Below, piece by piece: positions 24,080 to 32,000 of a DNA stretch of 64,000 nucleotides. The DNA is from Streptococcus respiraculi (GTDB taxonomy: Bacteria; Bacillota; Bacilli; Lactobacillales; Streptococcaceae): positions 1,328,001 to 1,392,000 of the forward strand of contig NZ_CP022680.1 in NCBI RefSeq assembly GCF_003595525.1, written 5' to 3'. The first letter of the stretch is position 1; the number at the start of each line of letters is the position of its first letter. Made by a program: the position numbers and the translations under genes. Under the pieces are notes generated by a model. It did not search any database, was not told the origin of the DNA, and saw only the letters and a list, made by a program, of their open reading frames with translations.

Positions 24080-24560
24080 ATGGAATTGATGAATGTTTAT
24101 TTTGAAAAGATTTTTAATGGTTGGAGTCAGCCAAGGATGAAGTTACTTCCAGACGCAATCTATACCGAAAGGAATGAGGGGTTAATAGCCTAGAATCGAT
24201 AGAATGAGAGGGAATATGTTGGGAATTGCAAAGCGAACTTTTGTTGAAGATAAATAGCATTATTAGAGATGGAATAGGTGAAAAACGGAATGTCAATTCT
24301 AAGTATTTTCGGGAGTCGCTTGCGCCTCAAATTGAGACATATTTGAAAGATAAATCCTTTTCGAAGGGCTCCGTTGATACTATTTATTTGACGTAAGTAC
24401 AATTTTGAATTTTAAAGTTTTACAGGATGATTTTTTATTGGACTTGCTTTTCATGAACAAATGTACGAGATATACATATCCGGCTACATTCCTGTAGGGT
24501 ATAAGGGGGATTATCCCACTAGAAAATTTGAAATAATGAATCCGCAAGCTACTTAATAAT
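24080..24560 (+). pseudogene. Degenerate gene remnant with several frame breaks
   Basis: A GGAGAG SD and ATG at 24080 begin MELMNVYFEKIFNGWSQPRM, stopping after 37 codons. Protein-like segments then continue in shifting frames: RNVNSKYFRESLAPQIETYL around 24290-24345, and HEQMYEIYISGYIPVGYKGD around 24455-24515, ending at the TAA at 24554-24556. The amino-acid character of these pieces suggests one former gene of about 150 residues with multiple frameshifts. The family is not recognised; a small immunity-type protein is one guess, given the T7SS neighbourhood. Confidence 0.4.
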
Positions 24561-24687
24561 CACCCACATTAGATGATAAGGATATTATTGTTGGGAGTTT
24601 ATTATGATGCTTTAACAGATTGGTATAGCCAATACTTGTTAACATTCTGTGCTACTTAATTAGTAGTGAGAGACAACTTTTGGAGCA

Positions 24688-24863
24688 GATTGAAGAAAAA
24701 GTTCATTTTGGACAATTTTCTTCAATCTTTTTTTCTTTTATTTGAGAAATAAAAAAACTTTGAATAATACCGCTATGTCAGGATTTCTAAGAGTTTCTGT
24801 TATACGTAACCAACCCCAAAGATAAAAATTTTTCTATCTCTAATAGGGGTTGTCTTCGGTCTG
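24688..24863. repeat. Dispersed 176-nt intergenic repeat, copy 2
   Basis: Same length and closely similar to 6094-6269. It starts with GATTGAAGAAAA, which pairs with TTTTCTTCAATC about 27 nt later. Near its end, CCAACCCC and GGGGTTG form a second hairpin with AGATA/TATCT inner pairs. Imperfect 12-nt direct repeats flank it (GACAACTTTTGG and GACAAGTATTGG). Confidence 0.7.
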
Positions 24864-25298
24864 GGACAAGTATTGGCTTGTTTTTTTGTTAAGAAGAACT
24901 TTTTAAAGGTTGACGAAATGAAGTCTTAGGAGTCTTTTTGAAAAAGAATATGCAAATTGCTTTCTACAGTGTTTTCCTATCTCGCATGCAAAAAATTCGG
25001 CAAAACCACAAATATATATGCCTTTGATATACTACGTATATCAAAGGTTTGACTACAAGTCAAACCTTACAACTCACAGTCTGCGCAAAACGTGCCAGAG
25101 ATAGCCTATTATAACGATGTAAATGTATATAACTTGGTGCACATATTAATATGTTTATATATGCATATATTTATATATTATATAAGGTTTGTAGTGAGAA
25201 AGTTATACAGATTACATAAGGTGAGACTGGTATAGGCTGTGAGGAAATCCGAAAGAGAGAGTTGTTCGTGCGAGAAATTTAGAAAAGGAGGGAAAAGG
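24864..25298. other. Non-coding AT-rich stretch upstream of the surface-protein locus
   Basis: I see no gene with an SD and recognisable product. The stretch contains the overlapping hairpins at 25021-25067 and a very AT-rich block of TATATA-type repeats around 25120-25185. It may hold the promoter region for the accessory locus, but I cannot pick a convincing -35/-10 pair. Confidence 0.5.
25021..25067. repeat. Two overlapping, mutually exclusive perfect hairpins
   Basis: CCTTTGATATAC/GTATATCAAAGG is a perfect 12-bp stem with a TAC loop (25021-25047). AGGTTTGACT/AGTCAAACCT is a perfect 10-bp stem with an ACA loop (25045-25067). They share AGG at 25045-25047, so only one can form fully at a time. 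No T run follows, so neither is a plain terminator. Confidence 0.65.
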
Positions 25299-25361
25299 AT
25301 GAAGCATAAACGAACTGTATTCCTATGTTTAAACGTTCTCTTGATGAGTGATATTGTATAA
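25299..25361 (+). CDS. Short ORF (20 aa), possible truncated membrane peptide
   Basis: A strong GGAGGG SD sits 6 nt before an ATG opening MKHKRTVFLCLNVLLMSDIV, then TAA. The same frame continues after the stop with GLGWWVYVTYEYYKGGIMR before the next stop, so it may be a nonsense-broken small membrane protein. The good SD is the only reason to list it. It precedes the SdbA-like gene by 56 nt. Confidence 0.3.
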   Translation: MKHKRTVFLCLNVLLMSDIV

Positions 25362-25417
25362 GGGTTGGGATGGTGGGTATATGTCACATATGAATATTAC
25401 AAGGGAGGGATAATGAG

Positions 25418-25990
25418 ATGAAATGGAAGGATAGATGGTGGTTACCATTCTTAGTAGTTGGCTTACTTGTCGCTACAGGAGTTTGGGCATCTTATCATCT
25501 AGTAACATCACCAGATAGCAATCAAACAAAGGAAGAAATACCGCCTACCTCTAATTCTGCCTTAGAATTAGAAGGAAGTAGAGTTCCAGAGTTTACTGTA
25601 ATAGACAAAAATGGACTAACAAAGACAGATGCTGATTTTTCTGATAAGCCAATGCTCATCGTCGAATGGGCTAGCTGGTGCCCAGATTGTCAACAGCAAC
25701 TGCCAGTGGTTCAAGAAGTTTATAAAAAGTATGGTGATAAAGTGAACTTTGTCATGATTAACTTAAGCGATCCTAAAATTGAACCGAAAGAGCAAGCTGA
25801 CCAATATATTAAGCAGGAAGGTTTTAGCTTTCCTTACTACTACGATGATGGTCAACAGGCAGCAGACTCTTTAAAGGTTCAGTCTATCCCTACGATGTAC
25901 TTTGTTGATCGGAATCAAACTATCAAAAAAGTAGTGATTTCTTTTCAAGATGAAGCATCGCTGGAACTTCACCTCAAGACAATCTTGTAA
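25418..25990 (+). CDS. Membrane-anchored thiol-disulfide oxidoreductase (SdbA-like, CPDC motif)
   Basis: A 190-residue protein. An N-terminal TM anchor (about residues 9-29) and a polar linker place the thioredoxin fold outside the membrane. The active site is WCPDC (Cys88 and Cys91) after MLIVEWAS, and the cis-Pro loop is SIPTMYFV. CPDC is the active-site motif I recall for SdbA, the disulfide-forming enzyme of Streptococcus gordonii. TlpA/ResA proteins usually have CxPC, so an oxidase role is favoured over reduction. It sits 71 nt upstream of the giant adhesin, which has exactly two cysteines, suggesting a dedicated enzyme-client pair. The SD GGAGGG lies 9 nt before the ATG. Confidence 0.88.
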   Translation: MKWKDRWWLPFLVVGLLVATGVWASYHLVTSPDSNQTKEEIPPTSNSALELEGSRVPEFTVIDKNGLTKTDADFSDKPMLIVEWASWCPDCQQQLPVVQEVYKKYGDKVNFVMINLSDPKIEPKEQADQYIKQEGFSFPYYYDDGQQAADSLKVQSIPTMYFVDRNQTIKKVVISFQDEASLELHLKTIL

Positions 25991-26061
25991 TTTTGATGGA
26001 GAAAAAAGAAGGGAGAGACAACAAAGAAGCTAGATAGTTAGCTTAGTATGTCAAGTTAAAC

Positions 26062-29000
26062 ATGAAAAATGTAATAAAAAAGGTGTTAATCCTACTATTA
26101 GGACTTTCCTTATTAATACCTATGGGATTTTTCCGATTTGCATCGGTCAGTGCGCAGAATACATCCTCTTCTCTGAAAGTAGAGAAAATTGACAATGCGA
26201 CGATTACGTCTGACGGCTGTCAGCGGAAAATTGAGAAAACAGAAAAAGTCAAATGGAGTTTGCCACGTCAGCCAATTGATTTGGTTATTTTACAGGATAC
26301 CAGTGGTTCTTTCAAAGATACAATTGGTGAAGTCCAAAAAGCTTTGAAAGAACTAACGACGCCAGTAACACTCGATAAGTATGATCCTAAAAATCCACGG
26401 TTGATTTTTACAAATGATAAGGATACAACAGACCGAGTAATGGTCAATACCTTCCAAGGGATTGATACAGAATATCAGTATGATGATTGGGATGGGAATT
26501 CTTTTGTAGAGAGTAATTTTAAAAATTTTTATAGAGAGGTTCCTAATACAGACCCTAAATATATATACCAGCTAAGGAAGTCAGAGTTATTAAATGATCC
26601 ATCAAAAATTAACCAAGCAATTGATGCATTCGTAACAAGTGGTGGAACACCAACGGTGCCTGCCATTGAAGACACCATCGCAGAATACAACAAAATCAAA
26701 GGTGACATGAAGAACAATCGGAAGACGGTTTTCTTACTGGTCACAGATGGTGTAGCCAATGGGGTTCGTAAAGATGGAAAAGTTGTTTTTGACAGAAGTT
26801 TATACCGAAGTTATGCTTTACAATCTTATTTCAAAGCTCAAGGGGTAGAGGAATCTAATATGTATATCCCAGAAGCGGGTCAGAACTATCTGGCTCGTGC
26901 CAAGGAATTGGTAGAGGCTGGTAATACATTAAAGACGTTAGTTGCAGGACAAGCTAATAATCCTAAAGATGACGGTGCTGTTGTTGTAGGATTTTGGGAG
27001 AATGTTCCGTCATTTACGAAAGGTGGAGGATACGGAACAACTTACTTGAACGGATTTGCAGATACAGGAGTAAATACAGGTGATAATCGCACGGTTCAAG
27101 AAGTCTTCCATGAAGCCTTACAAAAAGTTGCGACTAATGATACCTACTATGTCAACGAACAAAAATCTGCCACAGCCTTTGCGGGAAAAATCCTAAAAGC
27201 AGTTGGTCAAGCCTTGGTCAAAGAAAATGTTGAAGGAGAATTTCAGGTTACAGACGGTTACACGGTTGATGCTGTTCGTATCAATGGAAAAACGGTCGTA
27301 GAAGACGTGAAGGATCCTGATAAACAAATTCAAGGCTTAGTCAAACAAGAAGGAAACAAAGTAACCATTTCTGTACCAGATAGCGTCTTCAATCCGGGAG
27401 ACAATAAGTTTGACTACGATTTGAGTCGTTCTACAAAAGCTGATGTTGTAGATGAAGAGGATGAGGTAGATCCTCCTGCTGATTACCAGCCGAAAAAAGA
27501 AATGGTAGAGGTTCCGCAGTTAACCGGTAAATTTAAAGTTGGCGAATATGAAACAGCAGAACTTGGAAGTAAGACTCCACAAAAAGTCGAAGTACAAGAG
27601 CTCGCTTACTGCTATCCAACTGTTACCAAAGCGATTAAGGATGACAATCCAAAGAACGATTTAGGAACGATTGAAGATCCTTTGAAGTTGAGTAAGAAAC
27701 CATCTTACAGCGCTTTACTAGATGCAGCAAGTGAAAACTTTACCTATACTGTGAACTATAGTTACAACAATGTACCTTATGAGTTCAAAGACAATGTCAT
27801 GCTTGTGGATCCATTAGACTATCGTTTAGAGGTGGTAAATGCAGTTGCATCTGATTTAACTGGGCAGAAGTACGAGACGAGAATAGTTGAAAAAACGGAT
27901 GCAGATGGTCACAAACAGACAGTAGTGGTAGCAGATGTACCAGCTAAAGAGAAGTCCTATGAGCATTTGTTGCTCAAGAAAGCAACGATGACCATCACTG
28001 TTCGTCTAAAGGAAGAATACCAAAATAAGAAAAATAAAGACTATCTGAAACTACTTCAAGACAGTCAAGGATTCGGTCTTGTGAACCAGGCTTCGATTCT
28101 TTGGAATGGCAGCAAGGATCCAGATGAAAAGGATCATTTGAAAGCAACGCCAGATGGTCGTGATACGGTTCGTCGTTCGAATGCAGTATATGTGAAACCT
28201 CCAGTGGAGACAGAAATTACAAAAGTTGTTAATAATAAAGAGCACGAGGATTTAGGGACTCCTGGAGAAGAATTTACCTATACAGTCAAAAGTCCATGGC
28301 CAGGAATTGCTGAGTCCTTTGAACTAAAAGATAAAGTCGTAGACGAGTTGGAAATTGTCCCAGATAGTGCAAGTGTGACCATTGCTGGTAAAGCTTATGA
28401 GAAACAAGGGCTTGTTGCTAAGGTCGAAGGCCAAACAGTCTCAGTGAAACTAGACAATAAGTCTATCAATACGATTACGCGTCTAGTGACTAGAAAATCC
28501 TCTGAATTGCCTGAAGTCACCTTAACCTTTAAGGCAAAGATTAAAGATAACGCAGACATCTCTAAATACAATGAAAATGGCGTTATCAAGGTACCGAATA
28601 CGGCTAATGTTATCTTAAATGGGCACAATCCAATTACCTCAAATAAGGTGACGGTCACTCCACCTAAACCAACAGAACCATCAGTATCAAAACGTATTAA
28701 CGATACCTTAACAGAGTTTACAACCTTTGATACTGTACCTTATACCTATACTGTTACCACCTCAATTCCAAATGATATGGAGCAGTATAAGAAATTTGTG
28801 ATTAAGGATACATTGGATTCGAAACTTGAATTTAATGGAACACCTACCATCAAGGGAGATGCTGCCGACTTGTTTGACGTAGCAACAAACGGTCAAACTG
28901 TAACAGCAACTGTAAAAGCAGGTAAGTTTGCAGAGGTCGCTAAACTTTCATTGGTGGAGCTAGAGATTCCTGCCAAAATCAAATCAGGTGTGAGCGGCAC

Positions 29001-32000
29001 AACGATTGAGAACAAAGCTCATCTTGACGTGACCAATAAACAAGGCGTTGAGAAAGAGTACGAAAGTAATCCAGCTACTGTCACGCCTCCACCTGTAACA
29101 AAGCGGATCAATGAAAAAGAAACTCATTTAGATATCGCGAACGAAACGGATTACAACTATAACATTAAGACAGTGCTTCCGACAGATATTACTTCTTATA
29201 AGAAATTTGTCATTTCGGATACTCTGAATGGTGAGTTGAAAGTGGTCAATACAGACAACAAAAAACCATTCATTAAAGGTGATGCTGCGAAGTTCTTTGA
29301 CGTAAAAGTAGAAGGACAGACCATTACTGCAACCATGAAAGATTTCAAGGATGCAGCAGCTTTAGCCGCAAAAGAAGTTGAGTTAGTGATTCCTTCACAA
29401 ATCAAGGCAGGTGTCGTAACCGCTAAAATTCCAAATACGGCTATGATTCAATTTACCAATAAGGTAGATGCTTCAGGTGAGAAAGAAACACCTCCTGTTA
29501 CAGTCACTCCGCCAACGGATCCGACTCTTGACAAGAAGATTGAAGACAAATGGACAGAAGCAACTGTGGGAATCCAAGAAGCATATACCTACAGTATTAC
29601 GAGCAAACTGCCAAATGATATTGAGCAATACAAATCCTATGCCATCACAGATACACTTGATTCCCGCTTAGAGTTCACTTCTACAGCACCTTCTATTGAA
29701 GGGGATGCCGCGAAGTTCTTTGACGTAAAAGTAGAAGGACAGACCGTTACTGCAACCATGAAGGATATGGCTAAAGCAGGGAAATTGGGCAATCAATCCG
29801 TGAAATTGGTGATTCCAGCAAAAATCAAGTCAGGTACAGCGATTGAAGGGATTCCAAATACAGCGAGACTTTCATATATCAATAAGCAAGATCAAGCAGG
29901 TGAGAAAGAAAGTCAACCTGTCACAGTTACACCACCTCCGATTGGTAAGAAAGTAAATGATAAAAATCATGCAGATTTAGGAAGTCTATCGGAACAATTT
30001 ACCTATACAATCGATACGAAGGTGCCAAGTCTTGCTAACCAGTTTGAGATTACGGATACTCTTGTGAAAGAGCTAAACTTCGCAGGTGATGTAGTGGTGA
30101 AAGTCGGTGGTAAAGAAATCAAAGATGCCATGGTTCAAAAAGACGGACAAACGCTAACAGTCTCATTCAATAAAGATCAGGTTGAAGCTTATGCGAATCA
30201 GGCTGTGCAAGTTATCTTTGGAGCTAAGATTGCAAATGGTGTATCTGTAGAGGAATTAGTGAAGCGTTATCCGAATGAGCCAAAGGATAAAGCACTCGTT
30301 CCTAATACAGCAAGTTACCTAATCAACCATGATCCTAAAACCAAACAAGATACAGAGCCTGTAACGATCACACCCCCATCACCAAATTCTCCAGATATTG
30401 TGAAAAAGGTTAATGGAGAAAATGCCGCGACACTGGCAAAACGTGATGAGACATTTACCTATACAATTGAAACCTCTATGCCACTGAACGCGACTGCGTT
30501 TACTGTCACAGACCAACTAGAAGAGGTGCTTGAGTTTGTAGGTGAAAATGGAGATGTTCGTGTAACACTTGATGGCAAAGAGACAGATGCGACGATTTCA
30601 GTGAAGGGACAGAATCTCCAAGTTGATTTCCCTGAAAAGACTGTGAAAGAAAATAGCGGTAAGCCAATCGTCGTTACCTTTAAAGCTAAGATTAAGCAAG
30701 GGGCTAATCTATCTGCCTACGTTGTAGAAGGTAAAACCTCTATTCCAAATACAGCCAAGTATACGATTGACCATAATCCAAATACAAGTGAATCATCAAA
30801 TGAAGTGCCAGTCACTCCACCAACTCCAGAACAACCAACAATTAAAAAGGATGTCAACGGAGAGGATTCAGCTACCCTAGCGACACGTGACGAGGTCTTC
30901 ACTTACCATGTGAAAACAAGTGTTCCACTTGATGCGACAGAGTTTTCAGTAAAAGATACTCTTGTAGATGTACTTGAATTCGTAGGTGAGACTGCTCAAG
31001 TAACCCTTAATGGTCAAGCGCTTGAAACAAGTCAAATTAGTATCGATGGTCAAACCATCACTGCAAAACTAACAACTGAACAAGTTAAAGCAAGTGGTGG
31101 TCAGGAAGTCGTGCTAAGCTTCCAAGCGAAGATTAAGAATGGCGCCAACCTCTCAGATTATACAACTGAACAAGGTACAAGTGTACCGAATACTGCGTCT
31201 TATATCGCACAATTCCCACATCAACCAGAAGTTGTGAAGAACTCTAACGAAGTTCCAGTAACTCCACCAGCTCCAGAACAACCAACAATTAAAAAGGATG
31301 TCAATGGAGAGGCTTCTGCAACCCTCGCAAGTCGTGATGAAGTCTTTACTTACCATGTGAAAACAAGTGTTCCACTTGATGCGACAGAGTTTTCAGTAAA
31401 AGATACTCTTGTAGATGTTCTTGAATTTGCGGGAGAATCTGCTCAAGTAACCCTTAATGGGCAAGCACTTGATGCCAGTCAAATCACTGTAGCGGGTCAA
31501 ACCATCACTGCGAAGCTAACAGCAGACCAAGTTAAAGCAAGTGGTGGTCAGGAAGTCGTGCTAAGCTTCCAAGCGAAGATTAAGGATGGTGCCAACCTCT
31601 CAGATTATACAACTGAAAAAGGTACAAGTGTGCCGAATACCGCTTCTTATATTGCACAATTCCCACATCAACCAGAAGTGGTGAAAAACTCAAATGAAGT
31701 TCCAGTTACACCACCAGCTCCAGAAGATCCAGCAATTGAAAAGGATGTCAACGGTGAGCTTTCTGCAACCCTCGCAAGTCGTGACGAAGTCTTTACTTAC
31801 CACGTGAAAACAAGTGTTCCACTTGATGCGACAGAGTTTTCAGTAAAAGACACACTTGTCGATGTGCTTGAATTTGCGGGAGAATCTGCTCAAGCTAGTC
31901 TAACCCTCAATGGTCAGGCGCTTGATGTCAGTCAAATTAGTATCAATGGTCAAACTATCACTGCGAAGCTAACAACTGAACAAGTTAAAGCAAGCGGTGG

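Noticed and set aside
23250..25417. Integrase, transposase or tRNA attachment site explaining the accessory region
   Set aside because: No recombinase motif, tRNA gene or long flanking direct repeat was found; island status rests on content and decay only.
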